This document shows, one piece after another, positions 49,364 through 61,799 of a DNA stretch of 64,000 bases. This DNA comes from Lepeophtheirus salmonis (taxonomy: Eukaryota > Arthropoda > Copepoda > Siphonostomatoida > Caligidae), in assembly GCF_016086655.4 (NCBI RefSeq), contig NC_052136.2, forward strand, positions 5,270,001-5,334,000. Reading direction: 5' to 3'. The first letter of the stretch is position 1. Every line of letters begins with the position of its first letter. Made by a program: the position numbers and the translations under genes. Under the pieces are notes generated by a model. That model was not told where the DNA came from, ran no database searches, and saw only the letters and a list, made by a program, of their open reading frames with translations.

Positions 49364-50961
49364 TATATAATTATATTAGGATTAATTTAGTTCTAACTAT
49401 CGTAGCTTCATTAATTTATTAAAATTGATAGACAATATGTTTCTTAATATATGGATGTACCAATTAGTGTTCTATTGTAGAATACCATTTTTAATCATTA
49501 TATTCTTTAATGATCATTATATAAAACGAAACAGGATGTAATGGAAATCTAAGTAGCTTTAGTTACTTTAGCATTGTTGTACTCTAAAGTTATATAATTA
49601 GGAATAAACAAACTTGGTAGAAAAAAATGTCAACTATTGGTTAGTCTAAGGAAAAATAAAATAATGAAAGATAACCATCCCTTGGCAATAAACTTTTGTT
49701 TATTCCAACCACCTAAAAAAATTTCAAGTAGTAATTGGATTCGAACTACATGCCTATGCGTTTAATATATTAAATGACCATTAACGTATATGATTAATTA
49801 AAATAATACTCTTTAAAATAACACTGATTAATTGCTGCAATTTTCATTTATTTGTTTATTTTTCTAACATGCATGTTTTTTCGCCAGAAATTTTTTGTAA
49901 AGAGTTGTGTGACAGTAAATTTATGCAATCTATTATACTGATCCGTACCTATAATATAAATCTTATTGATTTTAAATCAACTATAAATAATGTTTATTCT
50001 AATTTTCATATATGTAACAAACATTCAATTTTGTAAACTTTTACAACTTGTCCCGAGTTGCATAAAATTGAAATTAGTTATTACTGGTATAATTTCCAAA
50101 TAAATTCAAACAACAGCAAATATATGTTAGTACATTTTTCTTTATTTTGGCGTGTCTCGATCAAATCAAGTTTAGGTAAGGGAGCCAATAGAAAAGTGTC
50201 GTACAACTTTTTCCAGTCTTCCTTACTGTATTTCAAGGACGTTTGTTTATCAACAGATATAATGATTCCGAACTTCTTGTTCTAAATATTGATAAAACTT
50301 AATTTTTTCGTCTAGTTACTCATAATATAAGGTACCAAATTTGATCCTACAAGTGAGATACAGGTAGACAAACATACAACATTAAATTATTTTGTATATT
50401 TTAAGGCTTATATATGTTGATTTCATACCTAAAAAATAATGCATTTTTATATTTCATGCAAAATGTCATTTTAGTTAGGGGGGGGTGTGCAACTCTATAT
50501 GACACATTTATGACTCGTTCTCATTATGCCTATACATATAAAAAAAATAATGAATGAATGAAGAAGCTGTAAAAATGAGAAAAAACTACACTTGTGTAGT
50601 TTTTAAGACCCATATTTATTTGAAGTAAAGAAATAGAACAATGGATGCAACAACTTTATGCATTAAAATCTTGAGATATGAAAAAAGAAGTTATCACTTA
50701 TAAGTTAAATTACAACCCTGGAACAAGATACAATTTTTTTTTCTAAGCAGTAGTAAAGTAGCAATTAGATCCATGGTCTGATTTGCCATTTTTATATTTT
50801 AAGAAGTGCCATATTACAATCATCAATTTAGACAAAAATCGAAATTCTACGGATTGAAATAAAAGAAAAAAAAATATTTTTTGCCTATTTTATACAAACC
50901 TACAATTCGACAAATCCATTCATATTTAGGAAAAACAATTTTCTTTACATTTATGTTATTA
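49364..50961. other. AT-rich stretch without recognised gene
   Basis: I see no gene. A G7 run lies near 50478. A B-box-like GTTCGAATCC on the minus strand near 49745 does not fold into a tRNA. Confidence 0.5.
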
Positions 50962-51231
50962 TTACACTTCTTTGTAGTCCCAGGTCTGGGCCCTTTCTAA
51001 AGTAGTGAATTTAGTATGTAATATTGAATCCTTAAAAAAATCATATTTGTATTGATATACAAAGCACGTCTGATGCAGATAATTGATTGGTCCGTTATAC
51101 TCGAGAACAGCCACCAGTTTTAGCGAATGCAGTGGGGCAGCCTTGTACATACATAGACATTTTTCATTGACAGCCACGGCAAGTGGACCACCACTGTCGC
51201 CAAAATAAATATATTCTCGAAATGTACTCAT
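50962..51231 (-). CDS. Trypsin-like serine protease C-terminal exon or remnant
   Basis: The minus-strand frame contains FGDSGGPLAVAVNEKC, the block around the catalytic serine of chymotrypsin-fold (S1A) proteases, which cut peptide bonds outside the cell. It continues LHSLKLVAVLEYNGPINYLH, CFVYQYKYDFFKDSI and about 20 more residues to a TAA stop. The end is roughly where trypsins have their final V-Y-x...F-x-x-x-I helix. The exon would begin at one of several AG sites upstream (51200-51240). Oddities: the cysteine that normally comes two residues before GDSGGP is tyrosine, and the usual S-W-G segment is not evident. The histidine and aspartate exons are not found nearby. It could be a diverged last exon or a pseudogene piece. 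Confidence 0.5.
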   Translation of the reverse strand: MSTFREYIYFGDSGGPLAVAVNEKCLCMYKAAPLHSLKLVAVLEYNGPINYLHQTCFVYQYKYDFFKDSILHTKFTTLERAQTWDYKEV

Positions 51232-52593
51232 AGCTCAGAAATTATTGTAATATCAAAAGTTGACGTCAACAAGAATAACATTTAAAACTAAATCATTAAA
51301 CTGCATGCAAATAAATTGGAATTGAGAAGATATTGTACCATTAGAATTATACTTTGCAATGAATTTTTTGTAACTTGTTCGAATATATGTTAATCGTTTG
51401 ATTAAGTTTAAAACACGGACGTTTTTATGGTTATAATTATGTTTTAAGGGAAATAAGGAGGATATCACGCGACTTTGTCTGTTGGCCTTGTCAAAATATA
51501 ATTGAGATAATTAAATACTCTGTTTCAGTATGACCATGATTGATAAAAAAACTCCATATATCATAATACCAAAACTTCTTTTATAATAAAATCAACAGAA
51601 AATAAAAATCTAATAAAGAAAATAAAAACTATTTTTGACAAATAAAAAAGGAGGTTTCGCTTGATATCACATTTACAAAAAAAGAAATGATTCCAGGACA
51701 TAAATAATTTTAGTTTGATATTATGTTTGCGGATAAATGGAAACGTGCATATATACCTATTAAGTATTAAATGAATAAAAATAACTTTACACAAAAGAAA
51801 TGCATAGAAAATAATATATATTATTATTCATTAGGAATCATGTTAAATGAAGTTTCTATTGTCATTGTACAGAATAGGAAATACCAAGCACTCAAGCCTA
51901 TATATTGAAAGCCGAAGACTTACTTCAGCTTAAAATTAAAAGGCTCAATATTTTACATGGACTTGAATGCTAGATATTCAAAATTAGCTTAGTTTTGTCA
52001 AAATGTATCACTATCATTTTAACTGTTTCCCCGAATATTTAGTTGATAAGTAAGAAAAATATCATTCTTCACCTTTTTAGAGTTGTGCTCCAACATTCTC
52101 GTAGAATAATTAATGAGCTTTGACTCATTGTCCAAATTAACACTCTGAGGGTATTTTTTTAATTTGCTAATGTAACACAAGTATAGGTTCAAATTCTTAG
52201 AAACTTTTTATTATATAAAATAATCACTTTTTGTGGTAAATTAAAAAATTAAATGAAAATAATTGGTTAGGTATTCAATGAGAAAAAGTTGAGCTCCAAG
52301 AAAAAGATGACTTTTACCAGGGTGTTACTATTTGGAGTTGCAACCTGTAGTTTTTTTTATTTCCCTAAAACTGTTTTTTTTTTTTTTTCAATTTTAATTT
52401 GAACGTATTTAAGTTTTATATATCTCTATAATGTGATACGTCCGTACTGCTACAAGTGTAATATAATCTATTATTTTATATGAGAAACACAACTTCATCA
52501 AAATTGAGGAGTATTTATATAGATTCACATTCAAAACAAATTTTTTTCGAATATGTATAATAATAAAATATTATGTCTTGTTATGACTCAATA
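51232..52593. other. AT-rich stretch, possible intron of the protease
   Basis: No exon with the catalytic histidine (TAAHC) or aspartate (DIAL) is visible. A perfect TGACGTCA lies at 51261-51268. Confidence 0.45.
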
Positions 52594-52822
52594 GGTCGAT
52601 TTGATGGAGCAACGGCAAAATAGAACTATGCCTCTGTGCCCTATAGAGCATTTCCCATTGTCCGTATCTTTAGTTCTTATAGTGGAGTATCGGGAAAATA
52701 GATACAGTAAAACTATTAAATCATACACCACAAAAACCACGAACAACGATAGGACAAAAGAGATGGTCCCTTATGGCAAGTAGGCATAGTTCTACATTGC
52801 CTGTTGCCACCAAAAATCGACC
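52594..52822. mobile_element. 229-bp MITE with TA target duplication
   Basis: The ends are inverted repeats of about 40 bases: GGTCGATTT, GCAAC and TAGAACTATGCCT on the left, and the same blocks inverted on the right. TA lies directly outside each end (52592-52593, 52823-52824). A 60-codon frame inside is accidental. It would be mobilised by a Tc1/mariner-type transposase. Confidence 0.88.
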
Positions 52823-53055
52823 TAATATCAATGATGTTAGGATTAGTTTTTAAAAAATATATATTTTTCTCAATGTTTTGAAAAAAATCAAATTATTTTC
52901 AACGATTTAATCAATATTTACCCGTACTAAATGAATGAAATAATTGAGTTAAAATATTTTAAACTTATGTAATCCATTTTTTTTTTTACATTTAAAGTAA
53001 CCTTTTTACCCAACTCACTAGCTCGGTTTAAAAAAACGGAGGGTTATCCATCTTA

Positions 53056-53928
53056 CAGGTTGGTCCATTGAAATTTGACCACTTACTAATTCAATAATAG
53101 TTAAATGTTGAGTGATTAAAATTAATTCATATTTCGATATAATAAAGCAAAACAAAACCAACCTGAAATCTCAAGCTTGCATATAAGTTGAGAAAATGAC
53201 ACTTGAAGATGATCGACGAATTTCTATTTGCACACGTCAAGCAGTTTGGAGTCTCCAGGACCACCGTCTACGCCATTAGAAAGTCCGAAACGCTGGAGAG
53301 TAAGAAAGTATCTATCAATAAGGCCCAATTGGGCTTGAAGGAGTTGTAGAAATAGCCCAAGCCAATCCTCTCGTGTTCATGAGGGCCCATACAACAGATC
53401 TCAGGTTTTCAACCTAGACTGCCCCGAAATCTATCAAAAAAAGTGGGTGGAAAGAGGCTTGTGAGGGTAGAGATGCCGCTTTTGACACCAACAATAAAAT
53501 AAACCTATCTCCTCCGTTGTAAGAGTCTATTGAATGAGTTTTGAAGAATCTTTTGAGTTCTTTTGAATATATATATTTTTTTACACTTTTAGCCCCCTAT
53601 AGCGTTGATGCCAACGCCCTCGACTACACCTTTTGGTTGCATATCGAGGGGAAGCCTGCAGTGTCCGTCATCCAAATACCGATTCTCTGTAAGCTACTTT
53701 CAGCCAGCACTGGGACGCCACGACAGATAACTACATCTGTAGAGGGGGACAGGTCTTCTACCGACGCCTGGAAACCATCATTGACTCCAAGAGCGGTTAC
53801 ATTAATGATTAAGAGAGCCCAGACACATATCTATTTATAGTATGAATTTGTTGAAATTCTATATTTATAATTAATAAATGATACATGATTGAAATTTAAA
53901 AGGGGTCATATTTTAATGGAATACTCTG
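53056..53928 (+). mobile_element. Deleted Tc1/mariner element, 873 bp
   Basis: From the left the end reads CAGGTTGGTCCATTGAAATT then TGACC; from the right CAGAGTATTCCATTAAAATA then TGACC. TA flanks both (53054-53055, 53929-53930). The transposase keeps its N- and C-terminal parts only. An AT-rich insertion of about 60 bases sits near 53540-53600. Confidence 0.85.
53209..53812 (+). pseudogene. Mariner-type transposase remnant, N- and C-terminal parts
   Basis: The start MIDEFLFAHVKQFGVSRTTV, then YAIRKSETLESKK, is a helix-turn-helix like that of the other copies here. It stops after about 40 codons. The later part reads ANALDYTFWLHIEGK, where ALDY replaces PLDF/PLDY around the third catalytic aspartate. 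After a frame change it reads HWDATTDNYICRGGQVFYRR and LETIIDSKSGYIND, the typical C-terminal tail, with a stop at 53810-53812. Catalytic residues one and two are absent. Several frame changes show that it is inactive. Confidence 0.78.
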
Positions 53929-55106
53929 TAAGCCAATTGTTTGGCTATCCAATTTAAAACAGTACATTTGAATAATATATTAACCCTCTGTTAGTGAAAT
54001 ATATTACTCACGCCGAGATTAATAAAAATGATTCATATTCCCCTGAGTCTATGTTATATCGCCACACAATAATACACAAGAGTGTTTTATTTTGTGTGTT
54101 GTAGTTTATAATTAACACAACCTTATGAATATTGATGGGTACTTTTTTGATTCCTAAAGTTTGGATAAAGCTATAAATATTTTCTACAAATTTTTATACG
54201 AAATAAATATATCATTTCTTCAGTTTAAGAATAGCAAACTATATCTTGTTGAAACACCAAACTCATCTTTTTAATATTATCTTAAAATAAATATTTATTT
54301 TCATCACTGTCTTACATTTCTACGTTAATTTTTAGATTTTTTTATTATTCACGAGTGCAAAATAAATGGAACATGTAGTTAAAAAATGATGTATAATTAT
54401 GATTATATGATGTATCATCGTTCAACTGTTAATCATGTAATTAAATACTTTTTATTTATTGAGTTTCTATTTTACCCCAGTTCACTCGCCACGTTATAAA
54501 AAGGGTGCTCACTAATCCAGGGCTAAAACAATATTATAACGGTCAATAACATGAAACTTGAAGGTTAAAAACACCATATTTTTGTAGTTTGGTTTGCTTT
54601 AAAAAGAACCAATACCTTGTTTTGTTTTCTTCTTTTTTTACGTAAAAAAAGTTTATTTAAGGCTTAATTTAAACCTTTTAAAAAAGGTGCTTGTTTCGAA
54701 AAGACCTATTTCATCTTCAATATTTATTTGTTTTTAATTTTATTGACAAAAACAAATCAATAATATAATGACAAACTAAATTTATATTTGGATTTATTTA
54801 TTTCCTTTCTAAACAATATAATTTGGGATTTAAAAAACTTCAAATTGACATTCACGTCTATAAACTAAAACGGATAAAAAAGGGAAAATACTTTAAATGT
54901 ACTCGAAAATTGGAGGTGTTATCAAATTGTTTACAGATTGATGATTAATAAGTAAAATTCTATTAGAAATAAAAATAGAACTAAAAAATATTTTAATTCT
55001 TCACTTGGATATATCTTTAATCATATCTAAAGTTATTATAACAATTCCAAAAGAAATATTAGTTTTTTAAAACTTATAACTGACAGTTGTACAAGGGAAG
55101 AATTTT

Positions 55107-55108
<2 letters not shown>

Positions 55109-55160
<52 letters not shown>
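55109..55160. repeat. Poly-T tract, 52 bases
   Basis: An uninterrupted run of T, much longer than any other homopolymer here. It could be the poly-A tail of a minus-strand retrocopy, but the DNA beyond it shows no recognisable parent gene. Its length may be affected by sequencing. Confidence 0.9.
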
Positions 55161-56775
55161 CACAAAAAATTTAATTGATTAATTTATAATTAATCAACGC
55201 AAGTTAAATTATGCAAATCCAAATGACTACAATTAAACATTTTTAAAAATAACTTATTCATGAATAACAAATACAAATGCTTTCCGAAAGCGTCGTTAGA
55301 ATGATTATTAGTTAATGAATAATTAATTTTCAAGATTTGAAGAAACAAATTTGAAGTTGTAAAAATATATTCCTTCTAAAATAATAAAAAATTTATATAC
55401 TCATGTATGTATATAAAAATAAAACAAACATAAAAGAATATTGTCAGCACTGTTTAGTATTGTAAGATATTTTGATATGGCGTTATGAATAAATTCAATT
55501 ATTAGTTGCTTTTTGAAACATACTATATATTTCAATATCACTCATACACTTTGTTATTTCATTTATTTACAATAAAACATTTGAACAAAAAAATTGTTGA
55601 CTCAAGTGCTTTGATAAATTGCTTTAATTCTATGTATGAATTCTTGCTTTTATTCTATGTAAATAAACATCAACTTTATTTTAAAATATATAACGTACTG
55701 AAGAAAATATATACTCAGGCTATTTATTTTTTTATTTTAAGTATAAAAGGTGTACTATCAACTGTGTGACCAATTCTTGGAGTTCTAGGTACATCTCCAA
55801 GAATTTAAAGGATAGTTTTGTTAGATATAAAGAACGGACAAAGTATTCTAACTAAGACTTTCTTCCGAAACCATTTTTTTGGCTTCCGAAGTAGTATGCC
55901 TGTACTAAATTGTAGATGATCAATTGTTTGAATCCCTTTTTCGTATTTTTTTGAAGTTGTTGTCATTATGCAGTCTTGAATTATTCACCTATAAAATCCA
56001 GCCTCTTTCCAATAAATATCTAATTCAATAACCATTTAAAGGATAAGGTTATTATTTTAATAAAATAGATTGGATTGGTATGGGCTCTTTTTTGAACAAA
56101 ATAAGTTTAAAATGGGTTCCATGAAGTTTTTAATTCAGAATTTCAAAAGGTATATTTCTACTTGCAAATTTTGAAGATTTTAAACCAATTAAATATACCT
56201 AGATTGAGGATTAGGTCAAAAGGGTTTTACATAAATCTGTAAATATATATGCATTAATAAAGTTAAATATATTTATTTTTATATGACCTTTTTAAATGAA
56301 TATATTTACCGTAATGTTTGATTAAAATAAAGTGTATCTTTTTATTTTTTTATTTATCTTGATAACTCAAGATAACTTAATAAATAGTTTATATTCCGAA
56401 TGCTCAAATGTTTTTATCAATTTTTAGTAACTCTAATTTTCATTATAGTTATTTTATTGCAAAATATGACTCTGTATCGAAATTATATACTAAAAGCAGG
56501 ATTTAAAATAAAAGGTTTTAAAGGCTCAAACATACAGCGTTTGAAGATTTTATTGGTCCTTTTCTTGTTTTAATGCTTATAAAACAATAATAAATCTGAG
56601 GTTTGGCCAGTAGATGGAAATACTGCTGCATAGTATCATTCAAATGAAAAAGAAGTCTAACTTAGTTTATGTTTTCGAACATGAAATTTATTTGAACTTG
56701 AACAAATTATTTATTTGGATAGGTGGAAAATTGAGTGGCTAATCTCCAAAGTACAAGGTATACTATACGCTATGA

Positions 56776-57036
56776 ACCACAATAACCAGGAACTCCCTGT
56801 CCATCTTGGCAAAACTTTATCGCGAATTTTTTATCAATCACACTCTTGCAACCTCTTCATCAACATTCCGCGAGCCAAATGCTGATCACTCCCGAAATAC
56901 ACACTCATCCCCTCAATTACTACAAGAACTACTTACCAAAGGGGAAGTCATCAAAGGCAAATGAGACGATACTTACGTCCTAAATACTGAGGCGGCCGCC
57001 CAGGAGCCCCAAATTAAAAATAAATCTGCAAATTAG
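56776..57036 (+). pseudogene. Coding-like patch with one in-frame stop, unknown
   Basis: One frame is open for 62 codons, has a single TGA (56962-56964), then is open for 23 more. It reads RNSLSILAKLYREFFINHTL, ATSSSTFREPNADHSRNTHS, LLQELLTKGEVIKGK, stop, DDTYVLNTEAAAQEPQIKNK. Base composition is near balanced, unlike the surroundings. A single CGA-to-TGA change would explain the stop. It could be an exon of a decayed gene or a piece of a transposon gag-like gene. I do not recognise it, and no inverted ends or LTRs surround it. Confidence 0.35.
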
Positions 57037-57689
57037 TTCCACATTTTACTAATTTGAGTCTTGTCAAAGTACGTAATCTTTTTTTTTCTTTATTATTATT
57101 TCGCCATTAGTAAAAGGAATCAATTATTATTATCATTATCTCAACCAAAAAACAGTATTATGTAAATTAATACATATTTGAAATTATTCGATGCTACTAC
57201 TAATTGTTTATTTGTATAAGCTTAGGGATTTACGTAATTAATTATCAAGTAATCAATAAATCAAATTTGAAAAAAAAAACTTGATTCTCTGGATCAGTGT
57301 TTCTCTGTAAAAGTTATATTTCCTTGAGTACAGAGAAAATCGTACGAGAATTACTTTTATATTTTAGTAAGTTATATGAGGTTTATTTTTGATAAATAAA
57401 CAGTTGATTACAAAATTTTATGGTATGTATGCTCTTCTTATACTAAAGAAGTACAAACAACGTTGTATGTCTCTTGATAACAATAAACCTGTTGTAGAAG
57501 CCAACTACTTTTCTTGTATTTAAGTTAACAATCCATTGATAAAAAGTCTAACTTTGGATCTTTATATTCTTCATTAACTAGTTAAGTATGTACGACCTTA
57601 CTAAATGTATTTTAACATGAATTATTAATCATAAATTAACTGAAAAAAATCCAGAGTTTGTTGGAACATGATTAATTAGACTTGATTAA

Positions 57690-58050
57690 AGGACTCCTAA
57701 ACCTCAAATATATACTTAATAGTTTTTGTATCGGGGCGGGGATGATGTCCACTAGAGTTTTTGTTCTGATACCAACATATAAACAAATATAAATCCTCAA
57801 ACATACATATGATTTTTTTATAAATAAGAAATTGATTTTGATACTTAATTGCAATCCACATCCCAACTAATAACCTAAAGTATATACTATATAGACTAAA
57901 TTTTTTTGTCTTGGGGCGGGGGATTTTGTTCTCTAGAGTTTTTTGTTCTGATACCAGCATATTAATAAACATAGGTCCACAAATATACATATAAAGTACA
58001 GGAAATAAGTAATTAATTTTGATATTTAATAGGACCCATTACCTCACTAT
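57690..58050. repeat. Tandem duplication of a 180-bp unit
   Basis: Two direct copies share GGGGCGGGG (57733 and 57913), CTAGAGTTTTTGTTCTGATA (with one extra T in the second), ACATACATATGA/ACATATAAAG, and GAAATTGATTTTGATA/AATTAATTTTGATA. About 80% alike by eye. Overlapping minus-strand frames across it look accidental. Confidence 0.8.
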
Positions 58051-58209
58051 TTATTAATGTACAATTATCAATTAGCACCAAAAAGAAATAATATTTTTAT
58101 GTTGCAGTTGTACCCTTCAAAAACGGGGTATGAAGCCAGGTATAATTCCGTTTCCTCCCTCTTATCAGAATATAATTCAATTTATGAATATGGATAGGGC
58201 TGTAAATCG

Positions 58210-58500
58210 TTAGTATTTTGGATATTTATAAAAAAAAACCGGAAAATTAACCTTACAATTTGAAGAATACTCCGGAGTAAAGTAGTTTGGCTTTCATGAC
58301 GTTACATAAAATGAGCTTGAAAAAACTGCAAAATGAAGGAAAGATAAACAGAGCCCACTCCGGTTCAAGCAAGGACATGGGCAGGAATTATTTCATTTTC
58401 GATCTTCAATTCTACTTTGAGTCCAAGAGAAACTTACATTTATAAGTTCAAAACAAATCCTCAGAGTTACTCTCAATCACTCATGGTTAAACTTTATAAG
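58210..58500 (+). repeat. Dispersed repeat family, copy 3
   Basis: It contains CAAGCAAGGACATGGGCAGG, GATCTTCAATTCTACTTTGA and GTCCAAGAGAAACTTACATT, matching copies 1 and 4 in order. The borders are uncertain. Confidence 0.6.
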
Positions 58501-60449
58501 TAGAAGAAGTTATTTCTTCAATATGAAATATCTTGATACTATAAAATCTTGGTTAGTTTTTTTTGTTTTTGTTTTTTTAATAGATTTAAATAGTGAGGAA
58601 AGATTTCCGCATGTCCACAGGTCTGATTAATTTATTTCCTTTTTATAAAAAAAAGGACACTACTAACATCCAAAGAAAACTGTTATAAAAGAGAGTATTT
58701 ATAGTATTTAGTGTTGTGCCGCGAGCTGAATTTTACAACATGACTATTTTCGAGTTTCTAAAAATGTCGAGGAATTATGAGCTTTCCTCGTCACTTGCTT
58801 GAATAATAGTTACATCCCTGAACCCTCGATACGCACCCTAACACTTTTTGCTCACTAAAAAAAATCAATTTTTTGAATGAATTATTGAAACTTGACATTT
58901 AAAAATTTGTGTAATTCTCTAGAGAACTCTGTATTTGTAATTGAGTATATTATATATGTACATTTTACATAGGTATAAAAAGATTTTATAATAACAATAA
59001 TACCAGTATACCAGAAGGGCTATATTACATTTTATATGAGGTATTGATGACCACACAAAATTGAGTTGGCAATTCATGTTCCAAAAAAAGTCTAACAATT
59101 AGTTTAACTGATGAGAATCCTGGTCATAAGCGTAATTGAACAATTTTATAGTCAATAAATCAATATTTAACTATAGTTTTGGTATAACTTGTAACAAATA
59201 GGTTATTAATACCAATCGCTTATTAATATGAATGCAAATTAGAGTCAAGTACTTTTTTGATGTCTTTAAAAAATTAAACAGATTATTTTGAAGGCATTAT
59301 GAGTACACGTTCAAATTATTATTCTCTGTATAACCTGTATTTTGGACCTCATATACATGTATTTGTGTATGTGTATTTTTAGAAAATACATAAATATAAA
59401 TTATAGTTATACTTCTCCTAACTCCTTGTTTATTTTTTTTTAACATATAGGTAATTAGTAATAACATATGTATACGCTATGCTTCTTTTTAGAAATTTTG
59501 GTTTAAAAAAATAGTAGACCTATCATTCAGTAAGAAAATCAAACTAATGTTGAGCATTGAAAGAAAATAATTATCCTAATTCTCTTAATTTTTATAATGT
59601 GACAAAATAGAAACCTGTATGCCATGTTATTTTCTAAATCATTGGTAATTTAGTCAAATAAAAAGATAATTCTATCATATTTGTAGAGTGGGATCTATCC
59701 TAGGATTAAATTTCTAAATGGTTTTTTTCGTTTTGTGACTTCTTTTTGAGTAGAAAACTAGTAAATAGTACTTTAAGTAGAGTTATGGCTCAGCTTTAGA
59801 GATGTCATCATTGTATAAATCCTCGAGAGCTTAAATTTATTTTAAAATAAGTATATGTTTGTATTAGTGATATTATTAATTATTTATCCATATCGTATAA
59901 ATTCAAACATCTCAGAGAACAAGGAGCACTATAATGAACATTGTTACAAGATACGAGTATGTAGTTATCAAAGTTTGTATGACATTCTCTCAGGCACTCT
60001 TCACAATTTTGGACAATTTTCACATCCCTGCGTATTTTTTTGGGCCTATTTTGTCTTTTTGACCGTTTGAAAAAGAAGAAAAAACCAAGTTTTGTAATTT
60101 AATTATATTATGTAATCTAAACGCCTGGATGTACTACAAAATATATTTTTAAATAAACACGTACGTTCATGATTAATTTAAGTATTTCCAAACCATGCTA
60201 CATAAATATGACCGAGCGGATATCACGGTCTTGTTTATATACTTTTTGATTAAAAAAATAATTTTGATGGTCTTCATTTGTATTATATCCTGATACTTAT
60301 AACAGTTTATACAAATTAGAATTTTTCTTTTTTATTTAGACGGTAAGGGTTTTAATATTTGGAAAAAATTATTGATAGTATCTTTTTTATATTATTCTAC
60401 ATAGAGTTATTAAACAAAACACTTATTTCAGTTTGTTGAAAACCCCGAA

Positions 60450-60720
60450 AAATGGCATGCTAACCCTAACAATTTGAGGAATTTTTGAAGATAAAAAACT
60501 TAGCTGTCATTTTTAAAAAATTATATTAGCTACAACCAGTAATTGTAGAAAGGGAGTAAACACAAAATACAGTCTGTATCTAGTAGAGATATGGCTAAGA
60601 ATTACTCTAATATCGATCTCAATTCTACGTTGAATCCAAGAAGGATTTACATTTATAACTCTTAAATAAATCATTAGTTACGTTTTACTCTCCGTCTTTC
60701 ATAATCACATTCACTGATGA
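60450..60720 (+). repeat. Dispersed repeat family, copy 4
   Basis: It contains ACTTAGCTGTCAT, GATCTCAATTCTACGTTGAA and TCCAAGAAGGATTTACATTT. It lies just left of the hAT-like MITE. Confidence 0.6.
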
Positions 60721-60795
60721 TTACATTATAATTAAATGTTCTTTTTTCATTTTGCCAGCTAAAAAAATATCCTAAGCGTGTTCCGTCATATTTTC

Positions 60796-61359
60796 TAGTG
60801 TTGGATTCAGTTTGCAAATCCTAGACCGGTCTGAGACCGCTATATTTTTTGTTGGACCGAATTAGTTCGGTCCAACAAAAAAGCTCAGTCTGGACCGGTC
60901 TCATATAAAAATTCGATCTAAATAGTCCAAAGGAAAAATTTGGTTTAGTTCAGTCCCAAAAAAATCAGTCTAGACCGATTTTACAGATAAATTGTTCATA
61001 ACAAGACATCATATGTTTTTTTCAAGTACAATGACGTTATACGAAGTTTAAACAAAGATAGTTCTGATTAATTTTGATCCCCCCGTCTCTCATATATTTA
61101 CATTATTGTTCTTGTACTTATATTGTACTTTTAAGATTTTTTGGAAAAAAATGAATGGCAGTTGAACTAGAAAACAATAATTGATCTCTCATATTGTATG
61201 ACCCCGGGAAAAAATGGGTCCATAAAGTAAACTGAATCAAGATTGTTCTACAAATGAGCCCGCGATCTGGACCGAAAAATCGGTCCAAATCGGCATAGAA
61301 AAAATCTCTTAAGAGCTAACCGAAAAAAAAATTCGGAGCTGGACCGAGTCTCAACACTA
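60796..61359. mobile_element. hAT-like MITE, 564 bp
   Basis: The ends are TAGTGTTG inverted on both sides, similar to hAT ends. The flanks ATATTTTC (60788-60795) and ATATTTTT (61360-61367) agree at seven of eight bases, as expected for an 8-bp hAT target duplication. The inside has no gene but many copies of GGACCG or its complement. A poly-T run starts right at the right border. Confidence 0.75.
60845..60882. repeat. Perfect inner hairpin of the MITE
   Basis: TTTTTTGTTGGACCGAA pairs perfectly with its complement across the four-base loop TTAG. Confidence 0.9.
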
Positions 61360-61799
61360 ATATTTTTTTTTTTTTTTTTTGGAATTGCAGATTTTAATCT
61401 TTATACCTCCATTTTTATAAGGTATATTAAATGATTTCTTATTGGTATTATTAAATAAGATCTAATTTATTCTGAGAACGTACAAAATTCCCCTAAAAGT
61501 AATAAGAAAGCATTTTTAGATTGTTGTTGTTTGTTTTTTTACATAACATTATTTTAAGTACACTGAGACTTTAACAAAATATTAAAATGAAAAATATATC
61601 CATTATTTATCAAAATTAATTTTAGTAATGTTTATTATCATTCAGAGGAGGTTTAGTAAAATTGAAACATAAGTTAATAATGCTAGTAGATAGTTGTAAA
61701 AAATTAGCAGTCACTCACATGTAAAAAAAAATGTATTATGCACTGTGAGCAGAGTTTATATTTTTGAAATCTATTATCATTATTCTTCAACTCTTGTGT

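Larger units (their letters stand above)
53929..57689. other. AT-rich stretch with poly-T tract and one coding-like patch
   Basis: A 52-base T run lies at 55109-55160. A GC-richer patch is at 56776-57036. No other gene is supported. Confidence 0.5.

Noticed and set aside
49730..49760. tRNA-like B box (GTTCGAATCC) on the minus strand
   Set aside because: The flanking bases do not form a T stem or an acceptor stem and no A box fits at the right distance.
57672..57990. Overlapping minus-strand frames with repeated PRP-like motifs
   Set aside because: The repetition comes from the underlying 180-bp tandem duplication, and the frames differ between units.
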